Assembly (NCBI RefSeq): GCF_000002595.2 | Contig: NC_057006.1 | Coordinates: forward strand, 3,535,156 to 3,599,155 | Reading direction: 5' to 3' | DNA length: 64,000 nucleotides | Origin: Chlamydomonas reinhardtii | Taxonomy: Eukaryota; Chlorophyta; Chlorophyceae; Chlamydomonadales; Chlamydomonadaceae | Shown here: positions 50,500-60,940 of the stretch, in pieces | Numbering within the stretch: the stretch's first letter is position 1 | Layout of the letters: each line of letters starts with the position of its first letter | Made by a program: the position numbers and the translations under genes | Notes under the pieces: generated by a model | Databases searched by the model: none | Seen by the model: only the letters and a program-made list of their open reading frames with translations | Told to the model about the DNA's origin: nothing

Positions 50500-52605
50500 A
50501 GGGACAGTAAGTACAGTGGCCGTTGTTGTGGTGTACGGTATGTCGGGTAGCTATTGGATTAGAGAGTCTTAGGGCTGAGGGAGAAGCGACCTGAAGCGAC
50601 AATCGAAAGGCTGCTTGGTACGCATATGACTCCGGTCTGTAAAGCTCTGCGCACTGCTAAGAGCACAGTAAAGTTGTGTTTTGTGCAACCGCCCGCAGCT
50701 TAGGCTTCGCACGCGCTTTAAGTCTCCCAGCTTTAACAACGGCGTGCCTGGACTGCAGGGCCGCTCGACTCTTTCAGAGAGGATGCCCTGGGCCGGCATA
50801 CGGTACGCGGCGAACCTGGCTGCGTCCGTATTCTGCAAAACGGCCTGCATCCCGCCTGTAAAATCGATCTCGCTACCCGAACGCAACTGGTTGTAGGCCG
50901 TACACCGCATGAGCACATGATTCTCATCTTCGACTTCAATTGCCTCTCCTCCCTAGGTCGTCCATAGGCGCGGTTGGCAGTAAGCGGCCAGCAGCATGGG
51001 CGGAACCTCATCAAGGCCTTGTGGCGCGCAACTGATATAAATGCTCTACTGTGCCCTTGCATGGTCAGTGGTGCCGCTCCTTCCACACGCAGCCCCATCC
51101 AATGCTTATACTTGCTCATCTGCACGCCCGGTTGCTTGTTGTTTGGTGGAAAAGTGCTTGGCTCAGACTGCAGCCGCTCATGCTTCCACGCCTTCATAAG
51201 ACTCTCTCGAAAGGCGGATACTAGTTGCCCTTCAGGCAGCGGGCTACCTGCTCGGCTCTCCTCCCTTTCCCAGTCGAAACCCTTTCCGGCCTGATCATGT
51301 GCATACGGCCTTGCCATACGTCTATGCCATGCGCGGAGATAAAACGGAAAAGACGTGCACACCACCCATCTCCCTCTGGTTGTAATAACGCGTCTTGTAC
51401 TTCATCAATAAAAAGTGCATCGTGAGGTAGGCTATCCTTCTGCACGGCAATCCTGTTGTAGAATCCAATGCAAAGCTTGGCGATGGACGCTTCGTACCCA
51501 CTGTCATCCTCATGTACTGCACTTGTAACTTGACGGCCTCGTCTCTCAGGCATGCTTCAAACGGTTATTGCTGTCACGACCGGTGCGACCGGTTAGTGCT
51601 GTCACGACCGGACGCGGTGGTGGGCCGCCGTCCAGCATTTCCGCAAATACGTCGGGTCCCCACACTTCACAACCATGGAGCGAACTTGCACCTCAAAACA
51701 ACGCATGCGTCTGTCGGGGGAGAACATCCTCAAGCGGTTTAATCTATTAGTGTAAGCGTGTACATAGCACGCCGCGCCGCCTCACATAGCGTCTCTCTGC
51801 AGGCGGCAAAAGCACGTCCAGGGCCGTAGACTAGTCCCAGATACCGTGCCTTGTCCACCGCTGGGATGGGCTGCCCTGCCAGCCGCAGCCCGCTGCACTC
51901 AATCTCCTGGTCGTCTGAAGTGAGCACCAGACGTTCACACTTTGCGACGTTTGCTTTCATACCAAATGCTACGCAGAAAGTATCCACAAGTGACAACAGG
52001 TGCCGCATACGCTCAGGGGTGGTGGCTAGCAGCGAAACATCGTCAGCGTACATTAGGAGAGACAGCTTCTTACCGTTTAACTCAGGGGTACCCGCTGTGC
52101 TTGCAGTGTCCATCCAGTCCTCGTGCGCATCAATATACGGTACTCTGCCAAAGTTTCCAATCAAGAGTCCGAACAGCCTAGTGCTCAGTGGGCACCCTTG
52201 CTTGACCCCTTGCGTTGCCTCAAAAGCAGCGCTCAGTTTGCCATCGGCTTTAACCGTCATCATGACCTTATCATATGCGGCTTGTATGCCCCTTTCCCGC
52301 AGCCGTAGCCATAGGAGGGGGCGCGGCACCTTGTCAAACGCCTTCTCAATGGTGGTGCTCCTGCACGTGTGTGCTTGGTCACCAGGTGCCTCAGGACAAA
52401 CAAGTGGTGTGCAGTACCGTATTTCCGCCTGGAACCAGCCTGAGCTGGGTGCCTCCACTTGAACAACTCGCCTGCTCGTGCTAGCCTGTTCAGTAGGATG
52501 GATGCACAACACTTAGCCAACGCTCCGCCTACTGCAATGCCCCTATAGTTGCCGGGCGTCTTCACATCGCCTTTTCTCTGGTAAATGGGCGCCAGCAACT
52601 GTTGA
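50500..52605 (-). mobile_element. Truncated, frameshifted LINE with reverse transcriptase (L1-like)
   Basis: Minus-strand pieces in more than one frame carry reverse transcriptase motifs of a non-LTR element. 52598-52370 reads APIYQRKGDVKTPGNYRGIA. 52356-51739 reads EKAFDKVPRPLLWLRL, GVKQGCPLSTRLFGLL, LLMYADDVSLLAT and GMKANVAKCERLVL. Near 50980-50860 there is WPLTANRAYGRPREER and then EDENHVLMRCTAYNQLR, the end of an ORF2 with a His/Cys knuckle. The catalytic YADD is intact but the usual Asp of the first RT motif appears as Ile before EKAFD. I see at least three frame changes. No endonuclease domain is seen upstream of 52605, so it looks 5'-truncated. The exact 3' end is not resolved. Confidence 0.85.
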
Positions 52606-52896
52606 TGAACTGTTCATGGGCTCAGCGCTGCCTGCGCGCCCGCGGGCAGCTCAGAACCCACACGCAGCAGCTCACCGCCCGCCCTGCCCTTGCCCGTACT
52701 GCCAGCACCCGCCCAGCCCGCGTCGATGCGCGAGAAGCCCTGCCGCGCATGCCCAGAGCGCATACTGCTCAAGCCGGCATCATCCTCAGGTCCTCCGCGG
52801 TGGCGTTCGTATAGGCATCCATGCAGTCGCGCGCGTCTCCCCAAGGCGCCCCGCCAAGGGCATGGGATGTCTGGCACGCCCTAGCAGACATCTGAC

Positions 52897-52952
52897 ATGG
52901 GGCCATCAGGAGAGAAGCTGCTCCAGAGCAGCTTCTCTCCTGATGGCCCCAT
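52897..52952. repeat. Inverted repeat, 27-bp perfect arms
   Basis: The left arm 52897-52923 and right arm 52926-52952 are exact reverse complements with a 2-base spacer (CA). The right arm starts GAGCAGCTTCTCTCCTGATG. The right arm is also the start of the duplicated block at 52926. Confidence 0.95.
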
Positions 52953-53091
52953 TTCAGATGACGCAAAAGATGACGCAGAACAGGGTGTGCTCTTTTTTCT
53001 GTAACGGAATGCCGCCGAGTTTCCTACGAGCCGACCCTGTGTCCCGCCCGCGTGTGCCCCCACTCCCCAGCGCCTGTCGTGCAGTCCAGCG

Positions 53092-53191
53092 NNNNNNNNN
53101 NNNNNNNNNNNNNNNNNNNNNNNNNNNNNNNNNNNNNNNNNNNNNNNNNNNNNNNNNNNNNNNNNNNNNNNNNNNNNNNNNNNNNNNNNNN
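53092..53191. other. Assembly gap (100 N)
   Basis: A run of 100 N, the usual size for a gap of unknown length. Nothing can be said about its content. Confidence 1.
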
Positions 53192-53195
53192 CACG

Positions 53196-53229
53196 TCTGA
53201 CTCCTTCTCCTCGAGGAGAAGGAGTCAGA
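53196..53229. repeat. Perfect 34-bp palindrome next to the gap
   Basis: TCTGACTCCTTCTCCTC is followed directly by its exact reverse complement, centred on CTCGAG. It begins five bases after the gap. Confidence 0.95.
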
Positions 53230-53326
53230 AGTGCAGGACCAGGATAAGGCGCTGATTGAGGACTTGACTTTGGCGGTCGCACATTATCGCGCCAGGATCG
53301 CTGCTTTGGAGCAGCTTCTCTCCTGA
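53201..53326 (+). other. Short coiled-coil-like coding remnant
   Basis: From within the palindrome to a TGA at 53324 the plus strand reads a charged helical peptide (EEKESEVQDQDKALIEDLTL, then AVAHYRARIAALEQLLS). It may be the 3' end of a gene or element whose start lies in the gap. An in-frame TGA at 53198 closes it upstream. The family is unknown. Confidence 0.35.
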
Positions 53327-53482
53327 TGGCCCCATTTCAGATGACGCAAAAGATGACGCAGAACAGGGTGTGCTCTTTTTTCTGTAACGGAATGCCGCCG
53401 AGTTTCCTACGAGCCGACCCTGTGTCCCGCCCGCGTGTGCCCCCACTCCCCAGCGCCTGTCGTGCAGTCCAGCGAGTCCCAC

Positions 53483-53830
53483 CAGCTCACATGCAGCTTC
53501 CCAGTCAGCTCGCAAACCCAAGCTTGGGCTTGCGCCGCCCCGCGAGGGTCCCTGTGGCAGCCATGTGAAACCGTGTGCGCTCAGATGCAGCTGATGGAAA
53601 TAGGGTCAGTCTTCCTGAATTTACACGCAGCTCACACACAGCCTCCCAGCCAGCCCCCAAACCGAAGCGACGCGGGGCGGCGCCAGCCGCCCTGCGATGG
53701 TCCCAGTGTCAGTCGTGTGAAACCGTGTGCGCTCAGAGGCACCTCATGGAAACCGGGTCAGCCCCATGCGTCTCTCTGAGTTTACACGAAGCTCACACGC
53801 AGCTTCCCAAACACGCCCAAACGTCGCGCG
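53483..53830. repeat. Degenerate tandem repeat, unit about 145-160 bp
   Basis: The landmark AGCTCACA followed by GCAGCCTCCCA or GCAGCTTCCCA recurs at 53484, 53629 and 53790, and TGTGAAACCGTGTGCGCTCA recurs at 53564 and 53716. About 2.3 copies are visible. Confidence 0.85.
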
Positions 53831-53865
53831 CACGACTATGCACTCCCGATGCACTCCCACTCAAC

Positions 53866-54090
53866 CGCCGCGCCAACCGCCAGCCTCTGCCGAGCTCCGC
53901 CGTACTCTGTTGCAGCTTCCCACACGCCTCGCTGCCCAACTGTGCACTCCCACTCGCGCTGCGCGCCAACCGCCACACCCCCGCCGAGCTACACCGTACT
54001 CCACATACAGCAGCTTCCCACACGCACGCGTGCTCGACTACCCGCTCCCACTCGTGCCGTGCGCCAACCGCCACGCCAGGTGCCCCCCCT
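53866..54090. repeat. Degenerate tandem repeat, unit about 95 bp
   Basis: CGCCAACCGCC recurs at 53871, 53964 and 54062, with shared inner words GCCGAGCT, CCGTACTC, AGCTTCCCACACGC and CTCCCACTC. Confidence 0.85.
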
Positions 54091-54211
54091 GTTCGTTGGC
54101 AGTTGCGCGGAAGCCCGTTTGTGATCCCCGTGTGTCAGTTAAAGTGTTGGTAGTTGCAAGGATTGCCGCGCCGCACGCCACACGTGCAAAGTACACGCAT
54201 CACCACTGCTG

Positions 54212-55501
54212 CTACCCTGCCAGCTCCACAAGCGACGAGCGCGACAAATTCTTCCTCGCGCGCCCCGCCGCGCCTGCGCCCGTGGCCTCCGCCGACAGCC
54301 CGAACAGGTGACTGTACGGCCACGCCACCTCACCACCCGCCACCAGGCTGGGCGGCAGCTCCAACCGCCCAACCACCAGCGCCCCCACGCACTGCAGCAG
54401 CTCCGGCGCCGCGTCGGTGAGCACGTACAGGCAGCGCGCCCGCATGTCCACCGCGCGCACGATGGCCAGCCCCAGGCAGGGCAGCAGCGGCGGCGGGCGG
54501 GAGGCGGAGGCGCCGGCGTAGGACACGCGGCCGGGCGGGTAGGCGGCGGCGGCGGCTGCCTCGTCCAGGCCCCAGTGCAGCGGCGCGAAGCAGGGCGGCG
54601 GGTGCTGGGGTGCTGTGGAGGGGGTGGCGCGAGAGGATGGTGCGGAGGAACCGGTGGCGGAGGGTGGTGGGGGAGGTGGCGGCGGTGGCAAGGGCGGGTG
54701 CTGTGTGGCCAGTAGGCCCACCACCGCGCCGTTGAGCAGGCGGCCGATGTGGTGGGCGGCCAGCGAGCCGGCCAAGAGCTGCAGGCGGAGGGAGGGAAGG
54801 AAGACAAAAGGAAGGAACGAGGGTTGTAGAGCCATGCGTTGCTAAAAGCAGGGTTTGTGTGGAGGCACACGCGTGTGCTGTCGCAACACACGCACCTGCA
54901 CGTGCACGTCGTCCAGCGACACCCGCCACGGCGCACAGCCCGCAAGTGCGCCCGCGTTGCGCCAGAAGTCCTCCGACTCGTAGCTGCCCCTGGGGTGGTG
55001 CGTGCATGCGTGTGTATGGTTGTTTGTGTGTGAGATGGAGAGCGCAAGCAAACGGGAAGCGGCGGATGCACGCGTCTGCATGCGTGCCTGAGTCAAGCTG
55101 CATGCACGGCAGTACCCACGGTGTGCCCACACCTAGTTTGACAAATATCCATCAGCGCCGCACCCGCGCACTGGCACACGCACTCACCAGGCCGGCTCCC
55201 AGCCCACCACGCGCTTTGCCCAGGCGTGCCAGGCCAGTGCGCGGCTCTCAACGGGCTTCAGACTCCGCACCGCCGCCGCCCCAGCCCCGGCACCCGCGCC
55301 GCCTGCGCCGCCACCGCCAACCCCTACTGCCCCGCCGCCGCCGCCACCGCCACCGCCACCGCCTCTCCCGCCGCCCCCTCGGCCTTGCGCCGAGCCCTGC
55401 CGCTCCAGGGATGACACCGGTCCCGCGGCGCCGCCGCTGCTGGTGGGCCCGCCGGCGGCGACACCGTTGCTTGCCAATGACTCCACCGTGAACAGCGCCG
55501 C

Positions 55502-55532
<31 letters not shown>

Positions 55533-57816
55533 TGATGGTGGTCTCCGTATGGCTGTGTTCCCTGCGGCGGCGCCGGCGGCACCGGCTCGCACCAGAAGGC
55601 GCCGCGGGGCAGGTTCTTCTTCTCAGGCCCGCCGCGCACCTGTACCATGAAGGTCACGCACGCGGGCGCGTGTGTTACCAGTACAACCACCTGGCGGGCA
55701 CTGGCGGCAACTTGGGGTCCATCCTCTGCTTCCCATTCCCTAGCCAGGGCATTCCGACGCGCCTTACACCCCACACCTCTACAGAACCCCACACACACAC
55801 CTGCACCGCGTGTGTGGGCGCCACCAGCCGCAGCAGCTGCGTGAGCAGGTCGAATCCCAGCCCCTTCACCCAGCCGTGCGTGTTCACCACCAGCGGCGGC
55901 CAGCCGCGTCCCGCCGCCGCCTCCGCCGCCGCCCAGCCCCAGTACGAGCCGTACAGCGCCTGTACCGCCGACAGGTACAGTTGGGGGTCGTGCTGCGGCG
56001 ACACGTCACCCTGTACGGCGGTGGGGGGATTGGCACGACAGCGATGTGGTACGACAGCGATGTGTTCTGACAGATGGCACTGCGCATGATTGTGGTGTAC
56101 GGTACTCACACCGTCACCGTATCAGCAGGCCACGCCAACTGCAGTCCGACCTGGCCGGCACACTGACCCGGGCCAAGCCCCCATCCCACCCTCACAACCA
56201 CTCACCACGAAACGGGACGCCCAGGCCGGCCGGCTGTGCACGTGCGGCGGTCCCACCACCGGCCCGCCCGCCGCCATCCCCACCCCTCCCGACCCCGAGG
56301 CCCCCGAAGCCCCCAAGGCCCCCGCTGCCGTGGGCGCGGCTCCGTCCAGCAGGTGCAGCGACAGCAGCCCCGGCGGCGAGAACTCGGGCTGGCCCACATC
56401 GCTGTCCAGGAAGGCGACTGTGGGCGCCACGTCCAAGAGCCGGTTGGCTGTGAGGCGGGCCAGCGAGGACTTGCCCACGCCCTTGGGACCCAGCACCGCC
56501 ACCACCACCGGCGCGCCGCCGGCCGCGGCCGCACACACCGCCTCCACCGCCTGTGAGGGCGTGTGGGGGCGCGGCGTGAGGCGAGGTGAGGCGTGTGCGG
56601 GTAAGAGGGTGGTTGCAGAGAGCCAGACTTGCGGTGGGCTCATGTGGGGTTCTGACCCTCAGTGCGCAGCGCTATGCCCCGAGCCCCACCCGGCTCCCTC
56701 TAGTGACCAACCATCTACAATCACAACCTGGGTAGGGTCCCATCATGTGCTGTTCTCCCATGTCCGCCAGGAGCACGTGTGCCTTGCCTGGTCCATTTCT
56801 CTGCTAACGAGCAGCGGCGGCGGTGCGGCGGCATCACCCGTGTGAAACAACGAGAATGTGCCCGCCCCGCCTCCAGCAGCTGCCGCGCCGCCGCCGGCCT
56901 TGCCTGCCACGCCTGGCGCCCCCGGCTGTTGTTGCTGCTGCTGCTGCTGTGCCCCCGCGAGCAAGGGCAGCGGCGGCCGGCTCTGTAGCGACACCTCCAC
57001 AACAGCGGATGCAGCCAGAGGCACCTGCAGCAGCACATGGCGCCGGCACATACAATTGGCCGCCTGCACTACTTTTTCTGGAAAATCAATCAATTTCGTA
57101 CCCCAGCACTCGTGGGCTGTGTTAGGGTATGTCATCCCGTCTCCTCTAGGCCCCGACCGCACCTGCGCCACCGGGGCCTCAGCAGTGATGGATATAGCCA
57201 GGCTGAAGCGACCGCCCGTGGACAGCACCAGAGCCGGGCTCTCCACACCCACCAGCTTTCTGCGTACCGTGGTGTGTTGCCACCACCATACACGCCGCAC
57301 CCACATCGCATACGGTATCACGTATGTGTTTCCGGTTGGCGGTTGCCGACAAACGCGGAGTCGCCCCATGCTGTGACATATGGGAGTCCAAGGGCTGAAC
57401 ACCGACCTCAAGTGGCAGGCATTGGTGCGGTCAAGGTTGTGATGCAGAGCCAAGGAGCGCTCGGCCCGGCCTTGCGGCTGCGGTCGCTACCGGGGCTGCT
57501 ACTTCATGTGTTTGGCCCTCTCCTAAAAGCCGGCACGGTACTTACCCGCCCACGCGGACCGCACCGCTCAGCACTTGCAGCGTTGCCTCCCCCACGAACA
57601 AGACACTCTGTTTGTAAGGGGTAAAGGGGCACATGCGGGATAACAACGCCTGAGTGCTGCGCAGTTGGTTGGTTGCGTGTCAGGGAGCTGCGGCAGGGGT
57701 TCACGCACGCGGTGGTCCTAGTCGCCGTTGCTGCTGTGCCATACCTGTAGATTCACCAGTTGTAAGACTGTATACCCATTGTGGTCCTCCCTAACGGGGA
57801 TAGTGAGCAGCAGCAT
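54212..57816 (-). CDS. GRC3/NOL9-type polynucleotide 5'-hydroxyl kinase
   Basis: Exons in phase: 57816-57745, 57607-57546, 57259-57163, one starting at 57024 (end unresolved), 56550-56206, 56010-55801, 55639-55188, 54989-54896 and 54778-54212. The N-terminal domain reads MLLLTIPVREDHNGYTV and SVLFVGEATLQVLSGAVRVG. The kinase core has a P-loop (AVLGPKGVGKSSLARL), FLDSDVGQPEFSPPG, and PPLVVNTHGWVKGLGFDLL followed by LLRLVAPTHAVQ, all typical of the Grc3/Nol9/Clp1 family. These enzymes phosphorylate RNA 5' ends and act in pre-rRNA ITS2 processing in the nucleolus. The C-terminal domain ends PYSHLFGLSAEATG and RKNLSRSSLVELAG. Poly-Gln runs interrupt two exons. A small exon probably lies between 56743 and 56551, since a direct join breaks phase. 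Total about 710 residues. Confidence 0.9.
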
Positions 57817-58321
57817 ACGCAGAATGTCAATTTACGGGTTTGCCGGCGCCGACCAAGCGCAATCCATTCAAGTGTTAAATGCCATGCTTTTACTTTGAAT
57901 CTGACCATTTTGGATAGCTGTCGTCAAGGCGCCGCTCCTTGTTCGACTCCGGCCCGGCAAGAGAGCCCGCCGATTTCCGCTTCTTATTCTTTTCGGGCCC
58001 CATAAAAACCCAACCTATGCAGTGGAAGTGACGTGTTATATCAACCTATTACGACCTCAGCTGAAGCTTGGGTTTTGCGCGGTTTCTTGTGAGTCTGGGC
58101 TGGTTTCGTGAGTGTAGTGACCGTAAGACGTGTAAAGCTGCAGAAATCGCAGTTGCCCAGAGTATTGGCAAAGTGATGCATGGTGCACCATGTGAGAATC
58201 CAAACCTGAGCTACCCCTTCCTCGCCGCGTACTACGCGCGTACTCCCAAAGCTCCAGGCATCCACTCGCTCCTGCATCTCTGTAATTCCCCCCCGCTCAA
58301 GGCAAGGTCGTACAACCGCCA
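57817..58321. other. Intergenic between two minus-strand genes
   Basis: About 500 bp, lower in GC, between the stop of the RAP gene and the start of the GRC3-type gene. It should hold the 3' UTR of the first and the promoter of the second. No exon seen. Confidence 0.5.
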
Positions 58322-58830
58322 CTAGAACACGGGCGCGCCCAGCCCGATCTTTTCCGCCAGCAGCCGCCATCGGCCCGGCATGCCGTGCGTGTCGTCACGC
58401 GACGCCTCCACCCACTCCTCCATGTTGACCACCGCCACGTTTTCCCGCCCCAGGTGTCGCTCCAACACTCGGTTGCGCAGTGCGGTACGACCGTCAACCC
58501 GACGCTAGCAGTAGGGCTCGTTGACCATGAAGTGGAAGGGCCCGTCGAACTCCACCGCCACACGTGCCAGCTCGCCGCCGCGGCGCTCCACAGTCACCTG
58601 TCGACCGCGTCGCCCAGCACACATCGCTTGTTGTTTAGGGTTTCATCCAGAGCTCAACCAGGCATGCGCGACGGCACGGCGGCCAATCGCCGAAGCCCCT
58701 CAGCTCTGCGGCTCTGGACCTGACTGGTCCATGCTGGCCCAAGAAGGTGGGTCTGCCAGACGGCGCATCGCACCTCTCTGACTGTGCAAGTAAACCCACT
58801 TTCCGCGCGCATCCCACGCGCAAATACACA

Positions 58831-58901
<71 letters not shown>

Positions 58902-60858
58902 AGTCGCACACACACACACAATCCCACCTGCACGTCAATCTTCATCAGCATGTCGCCACCAGGCACCAGCTCCTGCTCGTACTGCAGGTCGCGCAGGCCC
59001 GGCCAGCGGCCACTGCGGTGCATGGCGCTGAGGGTGCGGTTGAGGTCGCCCTGGGGGGGGTGTACGAACGGAGCGTACGACACGGCGAGCGGGTGAACGG
59101 CAGGGGTGCTTAGGTGGCACTGGGGCGGGCACTGATGCGCGCAGGGGTGGCGCGGAGGCCGAGCTCGTGGGATGACTGGTGCCAACACGAGCTGTTCACG
59201 CCTGATGTCTGTCTTAAACTGAGCATGTAAGGGAGGCGCACGTGTGATTCCCCATTGGCCCGCGCACGCCCCCACACACTTTGTTCCCACCCACCTGCAC
59301 CCGAGAGAAGGTGTGGTCACACTCGGAGCTGTTTAGCCGGCCCGCCCGAACCAGGTCGTCCGACAGGCGGGTGTAAGGCGCCGGCAGCGCCCGCAGCTCG
59401 CGCTCAACCTGTGCGGCGTGGGCGACGTCACAGACACAAAAGGAGACAGAGATAGCGTCAAACACAAAGAAAGGTTTCGGGTTTGGTTCTTGCGGCAAGG
59501 AACGAACGCCGCCTGCCTACTACCAACTGTCTGCTTGCGCTTGCGCGTCTATGGTGCAGCTGGGCGCACCTCCCATTCTCGCACCATCCCTGCCAGGCCA
59601 ACGAGAGGCACGCCCACACGCACTCACGGGCCACACTTGCTTCAGGTCGCGCGGGTGGAAGCTGTGCGCGCCGCGTGCGTTTGCCTCCGCGACCAGCGCT
59701 TTAACTGCATCCCTGCGTTGATGGCGGTTTCATAGGTATAGCACTGTGTCATCCCTGAGCTGCGTACTGGTGTCGGGAATGACCCGTCCCCCATGTGGTC
59801 TTCAGCCGTGTACTTGTTGAGGAACGCTCCAATCCCTCACCGGTATCGGTCCAGCGCGCCTTCCATGATTGTCAGGCCCCACAGCGCATTGGTAAGGTCT
59901 TGGCTGGAGGCGCCGCGGCCCTGAGCACCACAGCCGAGGGCACAAACTTACGGTACCGTAGTACGGCAACGTTGGCTCTGGACAATCAGGTTTGCAGCTT
60001 CGTATGCGTACAGCCAGGGACCATTTGCGACCGGTACCCAAGCAGCCGCCGTCACTGCAGCACCATTACCGTCGCTTCCAAAGCCACCCACCTTGCGCAC
60101 CACCACATCCGCCAGCAGCCCAACAAGGTCGACCGCCAGAGCCGGCGACCGGGGAGGCGGCGGCATAGCCGCCGCCCCACCGCCAGCATACCCTCTACCA
60201 CCCCCTCCGCCTCCCTCCCTCGCCAGCACAAGCCCATCCCTCCAGTCGTAGTTGAGCCAGGCGAGGCCGTACAGCAGTGCCGACGTGTCCCAGCTGCTGG
60301 CGGGCTCCAGGCCGCCCGCCGCCGCGTGGTCGCGCAGCGCCGCAAGCACCCCCGGACTGTAGAACCTGCGTGGCGGCAGGGACGTGCACACATGTACAAA
60401 CGTCGCTTCTTCCGTTCGTGTTTTTAGTACAATGTGTGGGGTCGCGTTGCCGTCCCTGTATGCACTCTAGTATGTGTGGGGTCGCGGGCGCACGGTGATC
60501 AGGAGGCGATGGGTATGACACGCGGTGCCAAGGCGACAGTATAGGACGCATACTGCATGGCAGCTCGCGACCATAACCGAGCAAGCGCGATCATTATGCC
60601 TCTCACTTGAGCTGCGCCAGGGCCACGATGAAGTTCGAGACCTCGCGGCATGTGAATGGCACTGCCGCCGCGTCGTCGTCCGCGCCGGCGCCGAAGCCGC
60701 GGCGCGCCACGTGCGCCGCCAGGTTCTCCAGCGCAGCCACCACCTCGGGCACCTGGCTGGCCTGTGCACGTGTGTTACAATGCACACGGTAACATACATT
60801 ATAAACGCGAAGACCGTGTATGTACACGTGGCCTGTACGCGTGTGTGCCCGCGCGCAT

Positions 60859-60940
<82 letters not shown>

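Larger units (their letters stand above)
52926..53474. repeat. Duplicated 166-bp block on both sides of the gap
   Basis: 52926-53091 and 53309-53474 appear identical as read, in the same orientation and 383 bases apart. The first copy ends exactly at the run of Ns. Confidence 0.93.

Noticed and set aside
52616-53282. Open frames running through the gap
   Set aside because: They include unknown residues from the N run and are meaningless there.
52926-53474. Long terminal repeats of an element
   Set aside because: The two blocks flank mostly a gap and a palindrome; no element coding sequence, primer site or target duplication is visible.
58505-58525. A 21-base GT...AG intron that would remove the RAP-domain stop
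   Set aside because: It is far below any known spliceosomal intron size in green algae; the GT and AG are probably chance.
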